A DNA stretch of 64,000 nt from contig OX638370.1 of NCBI GenBank assembly GCA_951812925.1, positions 101,756,897 to 101,820,896 of the forward strand. The letters run 5' to 3'. The stretch's first letter is position 1. The number at the start of each line of letters is the position of its first letter. Position numbers and translations under genes: made by a program. The stretch comes from Calliopum simillimum (Eukaryota > Arthropoda > Insecta > Diptera > Lauxaniidae). The notes under the pieces were generated by a model. The model was not told the DNA's origin and searched no databases. It saw only the letters and a program-made list of their open reading frames with translations. Shown here one piece after another: positions 46,504 through 57,228 of the stretch.

Positions 46504-46576
46504 CATGTTATATGTATATGTAGACATCATACTGTAACTCCTAAGGGGAAGCATAGAGCAAAACAACTGCATGTTA
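46504..46576 (-). mobile_element. Minimal RTE-like LINE 3' stub, diverged copy
   Basis: The plus strand shows GTAACTCCTAAGGGGAAGCA then TAGAGC, cut at the same point as the stubs at 7.6 and 12.0 kb. It is preceded by a TATGTATATGTAGACATCAT tail. CATGTTA is present on both sides (46504-46510 and 46570-46576), a possible 7 bp target duplication. Confidence 0.55.
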
Positions 46577-46579
46577 CTG

Positions 46580-47560
46580 CTCGTTAATATTTATGAATAA
46601 GCCAGCTGGATGTATGACTTGAAGCTATTGTGGGGGTCATCATGAAAAAGGATGGAAATGTAAAATAAAAATATTGAATACATTCAATGCATAGTATTTT
46701 TTTATAAAGAAGCTTAGTCGTTTGGTAGCTATTCCTTGCAAATAATAATAAAAATCAATTGAAAAAGCATATTTTTATATTTTTAGCAAGAATTTCGAAG
46801 TATTCTTTACTTCACCAACTGTACGGTATCTGCTTGCTGCTGTGGTTTTAAGGTTTTTAGAGCCAGTTGCTCTTTTTAGCAAATGCTTGGAGTCTCTTCC
46901 ATGAATAGTTTTGAAATTAAATATAGGATTTTCCATGAAATATACACAATCCTTTGCAATATATACAAAACAAGAAATGAAAAACTGTTATTGGTTATTA
47001 AGATGTAACGTTGGAATCTTTCTTTCTCGAAAATGATGCAATCCCTAGTTTGCAAGGATGTGCTCAATGTGGAGCTTTTATTTATAGTGAAATATCGAAT
47101 GATGTTTTCGCTTGAAAGGCTTCAATATTGAATTGTTTTCTACACAAAAATATAGTTTCTTAGAGAATAATTATGATGTTTGTTTTGAATTTAACTATGT
47201 ATACTGGGTGGGTAGAAATAAGTAAAATATTGAAAATTTAAAATTTTCCGAAATTCATAATGGCAAACTAAGATTCAAATAATTGCTCGAATTTGAAAGA
47301 ATTTCTTTACCGCAGAAAATGCACTAAAAAGGACTTTGGGTATCTACGAAGTACCGTTGTATTTAAATCAAATTACTGCGTTGGTTTTGCGAATTTGAAA
47401 AAAATTTGCTTTAGAAAAATTTGTTTAGAACAGTCCCTGGCATCTGCATAATATTTTTCGGTGTTTTATCGATTTCCACTCACCCATTTTGTATCGATTC
47501 CAACATTTGAAATCATAGCACTGAAGAAAAGACCTCTTTCCCTTTAAAAACAAAAATTTG
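46580..47560. other. AT-rich stretch, nothing recognised
   Basis: One 63-residue minus-strand frame has no supporting motif. Confidence 0.5.
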
Positions 47561-47564
47561 TCTT

Positions 47565-47945
47565 TTGTTTAAAGACAAACAATCCAAGATCAAGAAAAAG
47601 ATCGATCTTGGCCTTGGTCTTGGTTGTTAGGTTTTTGTTTTGGTTAAAAAATTTAATCTTACTCTCTGGCATTAAGTGTTGGTGTAGGTCTAAGTATTGG
47701 TCTTGGAAAAATTTCTAAAGATTGCTGAGTATTGAAAATTTCCAAACCTTATTTTTCCAAAGCAGTTGGATTCTTAAGATCCCAAATTTCGAATGGAGAT
47801 AGGATCTTATGCTTGAAAGAGCCGGGACATACCTATTAACTATTATTACCGAGACTGAAAAGCAGTCTTGGTCTTGAAATTGTATCAGTGTGTTGGTCTC
47901 GAAAAAGAACCAAGACTCAAGACCAAGTCTTAATTGTGTTTAAGG
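47565..47945. repeat. CTTGGTCTTGG / CCAAGACCAAG short-motif cluster
   Basis: Words of the type CTTGGTCTTGG, GGTCTTGGAAAA and CCAAGACTCAAGACCAAG recur in both orientations (about 47600-47630, 47698-47710, 47865-47935), so the stretch can form hairpins. It may be the ends of a small foldback. Confidence 0.45.
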
Positions 47946-48014
47946 TTTGTATATCCTGATTTTTAGTCTGATATCCAGAGTCTAGATAATTAGAAATATG
48001 TGCTGATAAAAAAT

Positions 48015-48193
48015 GAGTCAATCTTTATTTAATCGATCAGGATCTGACATGACATCTCCGATTTTTTAGGAAAATTTGTAAAAAGTAAGTGCTTAGCATG
48101 CATATAACTGTGGCAAAATAATTATCCCAAATTCCAAAAACTTCCAAGATGGCGGCCATAGGAAGTTCCATCATATTTTTGAATGCTCCCTTA
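48015..48193 (+). repeat. F2 family, left-arm fragment
   Basis: It begins GAGTCAATCTTTATTTAATC, the F2 terminus, and includes CTTCCAAGATGGCGGCCATA then GGAAGTTCCATC. It is cut at 48193 by insertion of the DD37E relic. Confidence 0.7.
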
Positions 48194-48790
48194 AGGACTT
48201 TCCCAGAAAAATTTGATTCTTTTGTTTCTTAAGATTATAGTTTACCTAAACATCGTGCAAGTCGCAATATGGTTGCTATAAGATTAATTAAGAAAAAAGG
48301 CGCGAAGTCATTTTGTCCACTTATCTGAAAAAACAAAATTCAAGTATTCAGCTATAGCTAAAAAAAAACATTTGCATCAAAAATCACTATCCAATAGGTT
48401 ATTTTCAATTATAGAAAGGGTCAACTTATTGTGCGAAAAAAAGATTCAAGTAGAAAAGCCGGTAACGACCCACAGTTGAAAAAAAAAGTGAAGCACCTTT
48501 TTAAGCAGAGTCGCAACTCTCAACACGAGACATGGCTGCCAAGGCAGGTACCTCAAAAATTTCCTTTCCAAAGACTAAAGAAAAAATGTACTCTGAAGAC
48601 CTACAGAGTTCTGAAAAAGTACCAGACCGTTCTGATGAAAAGCAGTTGGAGGCTCTTAGGCGAACTCGAAAGTTATATGAAGGTTACCAGACGAAATTTG
48701 GCAAATTTAAAACAGCAAGCAGGACACTAATTTTATATCTGTTCGGAGAAGAAGAGAAGAAATTTTTGCTATTTTCGACTGTGGAAAGAC
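48194..48790 (+). pseudogene. DD37E transposon relic (5' TIR and N-terminal transposase)
   Basis: The left end AGGACTTTCCCAGAAAAATT next to TA matches the right TIR of the 29945-31237 element read in reverse. The coding part follows the same order (KYSAIAKK region, then NDPQLKKKVKHLF, then KKKCTLKTYRVLKK), but frames switch and a stretch around the first catalytic Asp is deleted. Recognisable sequence stops near 48790, before the second and third catalytic residues, and no 3' TIR was found. Confidence 0.75.
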
Positions 48791-48998
48791 TTATTTATAG
48801 CTAGCATAGTTTTAGATTTAGTTGTTTAAATAAAAGTCTAAAATAAATACAAATTTTTTTTTTTAATAAACAACTAAAATTTTCCTGTCCAGATAAAATC
48901 TAATTTTTTTTTTGTCCAAATGTCTAGAAAAATTTAGATTTTTCTCGAAAATTGTCCACGAAATTTTTCTTTTTTTGTATTTGGCAAACCAACTTCTA

Positions 48999-50296
48999 AA
49001 GGGTGTTTTTTTTAGAGGTTTGTTTTTCGAATAGAGATAAAACTGGCATTTTGTGGTCAAATCTGGCAACTCTAATGTCATTTATGTTCAGTTTGGTTTG
49101 CCATTTCATGAACAGGTTGACAAAAGAACAACGCTTGCAAATCGTGCAAATTTATTTCGAAAATAATGGTTCAGTTCGCGAAGTTTACCGCAAGCTCCGT
49201 CCATTTTATGGTCGACATAATCGTCCATCAGAGCAATTAATTCGGTTAACCATGGATCGTTTTCGCACTACGTTTACTCTATGTGATAATACGCATCCGC
49301 AGAGACGTCGAACAGTGCGCACCGAAGAAACAATTGCCGCTGTAGAGCAAAATGTTGAAGAGGACCCGAATGAATCGATTCGCCACCGTGCACAGCAGTT
49401 GGAGCTTTGTCCATCAACTTTATGGAAGATTTTGCGCAAAGATCTTGGCTTGCGACCTTACAAGATCCAGCTTGTGCAAGAATTAAAGCCGCGAGACCAT
49501 GCAATGCGTCGTGATTTTGGTGTATGGGCCGAAAATGAGATTGATCTCGATGCTGATTTTCATCGCAAAATTTTGTTCAGTGATGAGGCTCAATTTTGGT
49601 TGAATGGCTACGTCAACAAGCTAAATTGCCGCATTTGGAGTGAAGAGAATCCACATGAGACCCTTGAGACGCCATTACATCCACAAAAACTGACTGTTTG
49701 GTGTGCTCTATGGGCTGGTGGAGTCATTGGGCCATACTTCTTCCGAAATAATGCTGGAGAGTCAGTAACCGTTAATGGAGACCGGTATAGAGCCATGATA
49801 ACCGACTATTTTGTTCCCGAATTGGATGGCATGAATGTGGATGAGTTGTGGTTCCAACAAGACGGCGCTACATGCCACACAGCGCACGTCACAATCGATT
49901 TATTGAAGGAAACATTCGATGAGCGCATAATTTTGCGGAATGGACCTGTCAATTGGCCACCAAAATCGTGTGATTTGACACCATTGGATTATTTTCTTTA
50001 GGGATATGTGTCGCTCGTCTACGCCAACAAACCAGAAACGTTAGGGGACTTGGAAGCCAACATTCGTGGCGTTATTGCCGACATACGGCCCCATATGCTC
50101 GAAAAAGTGGTTGAAAATTGGACCTGTAGAATTGGCTTTATTCGAGCCAGCCGCGGCGGCCACATGCCCGAAATTATATTTAAACATTAATGACATAAAA
50201 TTATCCTTCCAATAAAGCCAAATTGATGGACATTGAAACGATTTTCTTGTGTTTTATTTCATTTTGAAGTTCTATACCTCTAAAAAAAACACCCTT
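48999..50296 (+). mobile_element. rosa-like DD41D mariner transposon, nearly intact
   Basis: It is 1298 bp with inverted ends AAGGGTGTTTTTTTTAGAGG and the complement at 50277-50296, flanked by TA at 48997-48998 and 50297-50298. One transposase gene fills it, with AATAAA at 50211-50216 shortly after the stop. The TIRs match over at least 20 bp with no mismatch by eye, and only one lesion was found in the gene, so the copy is fairly young. Confidence 0.9.
49108..50190 (+). pseudogene. DD41D transposase with a single nonsense codon
   Basis: The frame is 361 codons including both stops, starting MNRLTKEQRLQIVQIYFENN at 49108. A further in-frame ATG at 49003 lies inside the TIR and is unlikely. 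The N-terminus carries a helix-turn-helix (IVQIYFENNGSVREVYRKL) and a second HTH near QLELCPSTLWKILRKDLGL. Catalytic residues are the Asp in FSDEAQFW, the Asp in FQQDGATCHTA and the Asp in LTPLDYFL, with 41 residues between the last two. The sequence fits the rosa-type Tc1/mariner group known from flies. A TAG at 49999-50001 interrupts the frame where the family usually has Trp (DYFLWG). The frame is otherwise open to the TAA at 50188, so this copy was active recently or can still act with readthrough. Confidence 0.9.
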
Positions 50297-50299
50297 TAT

Positions 50300-51075
50300 C
50301 TATTAAGTAAAGCAAAATACTAGGAAGCTTATTAGATTCTAAGCTTAATAAATGATTCAATGTCTAGTGATGTGTTAGAAAACCATATGCGACCTTTTAC
50401 TTTTGCAAAAGATTGTTTGACAAAAGATTGGGACTCACCCATTGAAGGTATGTGCACGCATGTGGATACGTTTTAGTGAAAAAATATTTAGAAATAAATT
50501 TTTTTTTTGAAATTTTATGCTGCTGTGCCCTTCTTTCGTCGAATTGAAGCGAAAACAAAATTAACTTCGAAAATTTTTGTGTCAGATATAATTTTTCGCC
50601 ATTCATTGAAACGCAAAAATTAACTGAGTCGAAAGGTTTTTTTTTTTTTTGTTTACTTCACATGGTACTCTAACGTCAACATGCTATCATCAGCAGCAAA
50701 ATTATCAGAAATCAGTAAAGACAATGTGAATACGAAAGCTGAAGCCAATATGGCCAATAACAAACGGAGCCAGTCTCTGCAACAAAACAATTCACTCTTA
50801 ACTGTAACACAATCTTTGGCGCTGTCATTGAATGAATTTTGTTGACTTACATTTCATTAAACAAAAGGAGCTTAGTTTTTTTACTACGACTCATTCAAGA
50901 TGATCTGTCGTAAAACTCCTCCTACCGAAAAAAAAGTACCTCTAAATGAATCATCCTTTGAGCATATTACAAAGATAGAATAAAGGGGTTTAACGAAAGA
51001 TTTTCAAATAAAAAATAGTGTAAGCAAACTACAGGGTTATTATTTCCGGGTTACGGAAAGTGCTTTGGCAGCTGT
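50300..51075. other. No supported gene
   Basis: No recognisable domain, repeat or RNA gene. Confidence 0.5.
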
Positions 51076-51083
51076 CAACTTCT

Positions 51084-51540
51084 GTTCGATTAATGTTCGA
51101 TTAATCGAAAATAAAATTGTACATTTTCAATAATTTTTTCAACTGTGAAAGTAAATGTTATCAGATATGTAGTTAGGTCCTAATATTACTTAGATTTTTT
51201 GAGTATTCGAAAATATTATTTACCATTTCCTCACCTCTTCCTAAATTTTAAGGAGATGGTTGTTTTTTTAAATAATATTAAAAATATGAAATAATAACAA
51301 AACAAGAAATTTATCATGAGCTTTAATGGAATGGCGCAGGTTTGCGTCAAAGTTAGTGTTCGATTAATCGAACGTTAACGTGTTTAGCGTCACGACGCTT
51401 ATGTGCAGCCCCTTGCCAACTGGCATTGATGATATTTATCTTCCGGCTGGCGCACTATGAGGTATTCACCAAACAAATTTGGTCGTATTTGAATAAAATT
51501 TTGTGGTATGGGATAAGCAACAATGTTCGATTAATCGAAC
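51084..51540. repeat. GTTCGATTAATCGAAC palindrome set
   Basis: The perfect 16 bp palindrome GTTCGATTAATCGAAC occurs at 51358-51373 and 51525-51540. A 15/16 match lies at 51095-51110, directly preceded by a half copy (GTTCGATTAAT at 51084). Nothing similar was noticed elsewhere in the window. They could be protein-binding sites or parts of a small unrecognised element. Confidence 0.7.
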
Positions 51541-51585
51541 ATTTAATTTTTAGACATAACGGGAGAACTAGAAAAAGTTAGTATA

Positions 51586-52194
51586 ACGTACGACCATCAT
51601 TTGTGTTGTTTACAGTGACTTGAAAAAATCAATTTGGCAAAAAAATGGAATTAACTCGTGAACATTTTCGTGCGATCATTCACAACTTTCGACGTGGATT
51701 ATCACGACAAGAGTGCATCAATGAACTTAAATCCTTGTATGGCGATGAAGCACCATCCTATAGCACTGTGAAAAACTGGTTTAATGAATTCAATCGTGGC
51801 CGACGCTCGCTCAAAGACGAATTCCGTGAAGGTCGTCCAAAAACGGCCGTTGTGCCAGAGTACATTGATGCTGTGCGTGAACTGATAATTCAAGATCGTC
51901 ATGTGACATACCGTGAGATAGAGGCATTCTTGGGCATTAGTTCCACTTCAATACATTCGATTTTGCATGAACACTTAGGTGTAAAAAACGTTTGTTCTCG
52001 TTGGAAACCACATAATTTATCAAACGCTTAAATTAATTTTCTTAACTCACTGTAAACAAAACAAACGGCCCTTGTACATCAAAACGTTGTGAGTACGTTT
52101 ATGCTAGAAAATGTCAAACTTTATTTTGGTGTTGCCAGATTTTAGATATTGACATTAGTGTTGCCTAGGCCAGAAATATATATAGCATTCTACG
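51586..52194 (+). mobile_element. Rearranged mariner: 5' UTR plus DNA-binding half, closed by an inverted 5' end
   Basis: From 51586 the sequence matches mariner 5' UTR and the first third of the transposase. From about 52032 it continues as the reverse complement of the mariner 5' UTR and 5' TIR (TGTGAGTACGTTTATGCTAG, GTTGCCTAGGCCAGAAATAT), ending at 52194 next to TA. The normal 3' half and 3' TIR are gone, and the outermost left TIR is also missing. The first 60 bp can therefore pair with about 52035-52095. Confidence 0.85.
51645..52031 (+). CDS. mariner DNA-binding-domain-only ORF (128 residues)
   Basis: This frame begins MELTREHFRAIIHNFRRGLS, contains PSYSTVKNWFNEFNRGRRS (first HTH region) and VTYREIEAFLGISSTSIHS (second HTH), and runs to CSRWKPHNLSNA, where a TAA coincides with the junction to the inverted 5' end. 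It is fully open, unlike the other mariner copies here. It keeps the family consensus Cys at the position where the copy at 7860 has a stop. It lacks every catalytic residue, so it could bind mariner TIRs but not cut them. Expression is unproven. An upstream start signal and a poly(A) signal are not obvious. It may be a chance survivor of a recent rearrangement. Confidence 0.65.
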   Translation: MELTREHFRAIIHNFRRGLSRQECINELKSLYGDEAPSYSTVKNWFNEFNRGRRSLKDEFREGRPKTAVVPEYIDAVRELIIQDRHVTYREIEAFLGISSTSIHSILHEHLGVKNVCSRWKPHNLSNA

Positions 52195-52199
52195 TATAT

Positions 52200-52665
52200 A
52201 CTTTACGTCAAAAAACTAAATGATTTTAGCTGCGCGATTGGATATGGGTTAGCCGACCAACGTTGCGAAAATTTACTTATTTCTAGAATTGGCGTTGTCA
52301 ATTGGTCTTTGAGATTCTGCGACTTGACGCTTCCAAATTTATATTTTTTTTGAGGCTATGCAAATTATCGCTCTTACGAGAATAATTTTCAAGCTCAAGA
52401 GCAATTTAAAACCGACACTTGACAAGTCATGGCCGAGCTAGTACTCTAGTTTTGCAGTAAAGTTTTTGAATATATCCTCAAATGGATTGAGTCCTGCAAA
52501 AACTCAATTGGAGTACATTTGTGTGATATTTTATTTCACGTATGAAACAAAATTTCAAACATTCCCTGTAGGACCATTCCAAATCTACTTAGTTTGAAGG
52601 TGTCTGACTAGTCCACGATCTGGAACCATATCATATAATGTTCTGTTTACGTTTTGTATTGTTTA
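52200..52665. other. Nothing recognised
   Basis: No gene or repeat is supported in this spacer. Confidence 0.4.
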
Positions 52666-52669
52666 CACT

Positions 52670-52800
52670 ACATTTGAACCAGAAAAAGATCAATTGTCTC
52701 TTTTTGCATTACATTGAGACCAGGAGAAGGACAATTGTCTCCGTATGCATTAGATTTGGATCAGAAAAAGGCCAATTTATTTATATTTCATTTATAAATT
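52670..52800 (+). repeat. Short direct repeats, about 56 bp unit
   Basis: Three diverged units share ACCAGAAAAAGATCAATTGT, CTCTTTTTGCATTACATT and GACCAGGAGAAGGACAATTG-type words before fading near 52800. Confidence 0.55.
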
Positions 52801-52869
52801 GCAAAAAATAATTGATTATACAAATTTTGTACAAAAACATCAAAAGGTTTCATAGATAAATGTGCTAAA

Positions 52870-52945
52870 GAGTTTGCTATGTATTTCTGAGCATTGTGTT
52901 CCAGGTTCAAACCTCAGTGCTGATAAAAATTTTTTTTTTTAATTA
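52870..52945 (+). mobile_element. tRNA-SINE-like fragment
   Basis: GTGCTAAAGAGTTTGC (A-box-like) is followed about 35 nt later by CCAGGTTCAAACCTCAGTGC (B-box-like, compare GGTTCGANTCC), then a T run. The cloverleaf is not intact, so it is not a tRNA gene. A SINE head derived from a tRNA is the likely reading. Confidence 0.4.
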
Positions 52946-53022
52946 TTTTATACCTTGGCTTTGTTGATACACATTCATTTTCCGCTCCAAAGACTTTTTA
53001 GACAAATTGTGTACAAATAAAG

Positions 53023-53278
53023 GAGCCGTTCAAAATGACAATGGTGCAACTCCAAAACGAGGCAAAAGTGATGTCATAATATTAATTGGCTGACATTTTG
53101 TTAGTGATAAATAAAATTGATTTCTGTTGTCACGAAAAATTTATCTAATGATATGAAATTGTTGAAATTAAGTTCAAAAAATAATATCGACCAAATAACC
53201 GATCATTATGGCACATAATTTATATGATATTACTTTTGCCTCGTTTTTGAGTTGCACCATTGTCATTTTGAACGGCTC
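53023..53278. mobile_element. MITE with long TIRs (256 bp)
   Basis: The left arm GAGCCGTTCAAAATGACAAT followed by GGTGCAACTCCAAAACGAGG and CAAAAGTGATGTCATA is mirrored at the right end with about five differences over 55 bp. The spacer is about 145 bp with no ORF. The flanks AAATAAAG and AAATAGAA are similar, a possible imperfect 8 bp duplication. Confidence 0.7.
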
Positions 53279-53314
53279 AAATAGAAATTCAAAAACTGAT
53301 ATTGAAAATCACAG

Positions 53315-53400
53315 AGTGTAGGACTTAAGCCCACATCTTTTCAGGCAGCTCAATCATTAGATCGATACTATATCGTTTGGTCTTCTTCACAATCGACAAA
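53315..53400 (-). mobile_element. Possible tRNA-SINE-like fragment, minus strand
   Basis: On the minus strand GATTGAGCTGCCTGAAAAGA precedes GTGGGCTTAAGTCCTACACT, which has a degraded B-box-like core, and an AT-rich tail follows. The match to tRNA promoter boxes is weak. Confidence 0.3.
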
Positions 53401-53419
53401 CTGCTAAGCAGTACTAAGT

Positions 53420-54235
53420 CATAATTTCACTTGCACAATCAATACAAAATTGGGCCACTTTTGATACTAATGATGAATTATTCAATGCATTTGGACCATC
53501 TTTGATACAAATGACCGACTTTGCATTATATTTGAACCACTTTTGTTCCAATTTATAATTTAAGTGAATTTCTTCTAGTTTCAGATGTAGTCCATTTTGG
53601 TCTACTTACAAAATAATTAGACCAAAAGATGGGACTACAAAGATTATAACGAAACTTAAATTTCATTGAATTCTGCATGTTTAGTGTGATTTGCTAAAAT
53701 TTACATTCCTTAGGAGAAAATTGATAACCCAAGCCTTAGCAATTTTGTGCTTAACAAATTCTATTATTATTGGTTTTCTTTATATTCACCATGTATCCTT
53801 CGGAAAGGACACACTACTAATCTATTTAAGTAAATCAAATAGTTGCTTTATGCTTTATTACTTTCTTATTCTATTAAAGCACAAAATGAATGATTGGCCT
53901 TTGGAAAAACACTGCTGACCAAAAGGCGGTCGTATGTATGTCTACAGTTGACATACACTCATACTGAGTATTTGAACGAGTAAGTACGTACACGGTGAAA
54001 AATTAGTATCATAATTTCTACTCTACTCGAGAAGCATAAAAATTAAATTAATTAACACTGAATTTCAAACATAAATAAACATATGTATGAACTATATGAT
54101 GATTTCGTAAAGTAAAGTTTCTGCACCAGTTGTTTGATATTAATCCCATCCTGTATGCATGGTGTCCAATTAGGCAGTGTCCAGTTGTTACACCAGTCAA
54201 CAGTCTGCAATTAATTTTGCTAAGAGAGAGTACAT
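53420..54235. other. No supported gene
   Basis: Ordinary AT-rich sequence. The 75-residue frame at 53691-53918 is hydrophobic but has no recognisable signature. Confidence 0.4.
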
Positions 54236-54239
54236 ATCA

Positions 54240-54375
54240 ATACGTCAAACGTAAAAGTTAATTTTAACTTTGTGCACATCTACACACAAATACCTTTCAA
54301 GTGGTGTATAATTTAAAGTTGTACTCCATTTTTAACATAGTGAAAAAAGATGGACAAGTTTTTGTCTAGCGTATT
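54240..54375 (+). repeat. Dispersed repeat shared with 14450-14560
   Basis: TTTTAACTTTGTGCACATCT, GTGTATAATTTAAAGTTGTA, CTCCATTTTTAACATAGTGA match the earlier copy at about 80-90 percent by eye. Confidence 0.65.
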
Positions 54376-54464
54376 ATCATATAGATTTACTTTAAATTGT
54401 CTAAATTTTTCTTATACGTAGTGTAAATTATGCTTTCCCCCAGAAAAATGTACATTTTACTGTA

Positions 54465-54995
54465 TAATTCTAGTAAAAATATTTATGTTTGGACAATTGC
54501 TCAAAATAAAAATTTTATTTTATTTTTAGGTTTTTTTGTTTGAATTTTATAGTACCTAATATAAATATACGTTTTAATCCTACTTAGTAAAATTATTTAT
54601 GTTTTAACAGACATTTGATTAACACACAAATTTTATACCTCTTTATCATATAAGTCAGTGGTGTATGTAGAGGTCTAACTAGTTAGTAATTGGACCCGAT
54701 TCGAACCTTAATGTGGTCAGTCGTTTTTTTTTTGTGCTTTTTGTTAGAATTTACAGTTAGATTAATATCAGAAAAATCTAAAACAATTTTTACTTTATAA
54801 TTCTAGTAAAAATATTTATGTTTGGACAGACATTTGCTTAATATATAAATTTTTAACCTCGTCATCATATGTCAGTGGTGTGGAAGTCTAATAAGTTTAT
54901 AATTGTAAGTAAAAATAATATTTTTCTATTTATCTCACGGACGGACTCCGGTTTGAATCCTTGTTTCGTTTTTTTTTTTTTTTAACTTTACAGTA
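54465..54995 (+). mobile_element. Tandem pair of tRNA-SINE-like units
   Basis: Two units of roughly 240 bp share ACAGACATTTG(A/C)TTAA and CAGTGGTGTATGTAGAGGTC (A-box-like; the second copy is shortened) before a B-box-like word: CCCGATTCGAACCTTAATG at about 54686 and CCGGTTTGAATCCTTG at about 54950. Each is followed by a T run. The tRNA part is not a foldable gene. Confidence 0.45.
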
Positions 54996-54999
54996 AGGT

Positions 55000-57165
55000 A
55001 AATATCACTTAAATTTTTTCAAAAAAGTAACTCTAATGTAAGGTTATTCAAGTAAGGTAAAGGTAAGGCAAATTTATTTTATGGGGAAAATTCTAGTAAA
55101 ATTTACTAGACATAAAGTAGAACGAAATATTTTTGGTTTCTCCATGTATTATGTCCACATAAGTATAAAGGATATATTGAGTTAAATGCGCACAGCAAAA
55201 TGATTGAATGTCCTTGTGCTGAACGTTGGCCATTTGTTTTTCGTCGCTGAGTATGGGTGTGAATGTCAATGGCGGTCATATGGTTTTTCTGTTTTTTAGT
55301 TTGTAGAAAAAAAGGGTGTGCTAGAGAGTTGAGTTCGTTCGTGTATCTAACAAGCTGTTGACAAATGACAAATTGCAAATATTTTAGTTTTTGATACGAA
55401 AACTACTACGCATTTAGTGGCATAAATTAATGAACATGAATTTATTTTTGGGTTTGAGTATGGGTTTTTTTTGCGTTGCTGTCAGTTAATTGTTTCGTGA
55501 TGTTTAATTTGTTATTAGCCAAAATAAATAATTGTTTTTTTTGGATTTCTTTAAATAAATAATGCTGAAAAATGATTCTACTGAAAACGTTTTTTGTTAC
55601 ATAAGACTGCTATGCATCAAGCTTATCAAAATTCTTTCAAGCGAACTTAAATTATATCTGCAGCATATCAAGCATGCTGTCTTATCCGCATCGGAAGCAG
55701 TCGCGTAAGAAAATTTGGTTTTTGATTTCCTTTTCACTCTGGTATATTAATATTCTTAAAGCCTGCCACCGGAAAGTAAAAAAATTTTTATTTTTTTATT
55801 TTAAAATTTGATTTATCAGCATCAGGCACATACAAAATCGCAACAACTACAAAGGTTAAAAAAGGTCATTGCAGTAAAATTTGTTGGAATGCAAAGCAAC
55901 GAAGTGTAAAAGATCACGTCTACGGTTGGCATGAACAATCATAATTACTCTGACAGCAGTTAGAAGCCAAAAACTTTTAACTAGAGACATACACAGACTG
56001 CACTGTATGTATGTAAGATAAATTTGTGGTTATCCTTGAATTCTGCCACGCTTCCACAAATTATGGCAGCCATACTATGAAGTTTTTATTTAAAGAATTC
56101 TTCTTTTTTTTTCTCTAAATTATTTATGAGGGGCACACACTTTAGTAGAAAATCTTTAATTTCGTTGTTCATGCATGAGCTGCTGCTGATACTGATGCTG
56201 CCATTGCTGTTCAATCCAATTTTATTTTATGTGGAACGTGTTTAGAGTTTTTGAATTAAACGCCTGCAGAGTGCTGCCAACAAAAGTTGTTTTCGTCAAA
56301 TTTAGTTTGCTGCGGAAAAGTTGACATTTTATTTGAAAAAAAAAAAAATTGTGCAGAGTTTTCATTCAAAAGTGTGCTAAATAGTTGCAAATGTATGATA
56401 ATTACTTTGAGCGAATGTCTTCCATTTAAATGTGGTTACATAGAAAAGCAGGACTTTAGAGCATTAACCCAAAAGTATCTTTCAAAAGTTTACACAAATT
56501 TGATTTTACTAAAAGTTCAAGCGGAAACAAAAAGTTAGAAAATTTATTGAATTCAATCCATATATGGGCATTTTCCAGGTGACAAACGTGACTGTCGTAC
56601 ACATTTAAAGTGCAAAAAATGTGTAAGTTAAACATATTTTTATTTTAGTTTTTACTTTACATTATAGCTCTTCGGTAGTACCACAATTAGTGCCAATGTT
56701 AATAGCAGGCGAAATCCTGGTTCCTATATACACGCAAAAAAAGACACAAAACGAACGTGACAAAAATATAAGCAGTTTTCGTGCCTATTCAAAGAAAATC
56801 AGAATTCAGCGAAACAAGTCAGAATTTTTTAGTGCGACGAATTTAAGAGTCTTATGCAAAAATGTTACTTTATGTTTGATTCATATATCTTCTGTACTTT
56901 TTATTGTTTCGATCATAATCTGAATCGATACGTGACATTATGAACGGGACGTTATGAACGGGACGGGGGCGTGATACCCCCATTTTTTCCAGAACACATT
57001 GCTTGTCTTGGTGATTTTTATATGTGTACCAAAATTCATTCATAGTTTCAGAGATATGATGATTTAAAAAAAATTTGCTTGTTTCCTAAATACTCTTAAC
57101 GTCAACTTTCAAATAAGAGGCTAATTTTCAACATTTTTTTCATCAATCCGACTTCATACACATGT
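55000..57165. other. No supported gene
   Basis: AT-rich with several T runs. The 90-residue minus frame at 55106-55378 and the plus frames at 56287 and 56690 have no motif. The GGGCGTGATACCCCCATTTT segment at 56967 resembles degenerate fly intergenic repeats. Confidence 0.5.
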
Positions 57166-57228
57166 AATGGTATTTAAATGCGAAAATCTTTACAACTGCT
57201 TCAAACTTAATAAGAAGAAAACTTTTGC

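Noticed and set aside
54655..54740. Intact tRNA gene
   Set aside because: Only A-box-like and B-box-like words are present. I could not fold acceptor or anticodon stems.
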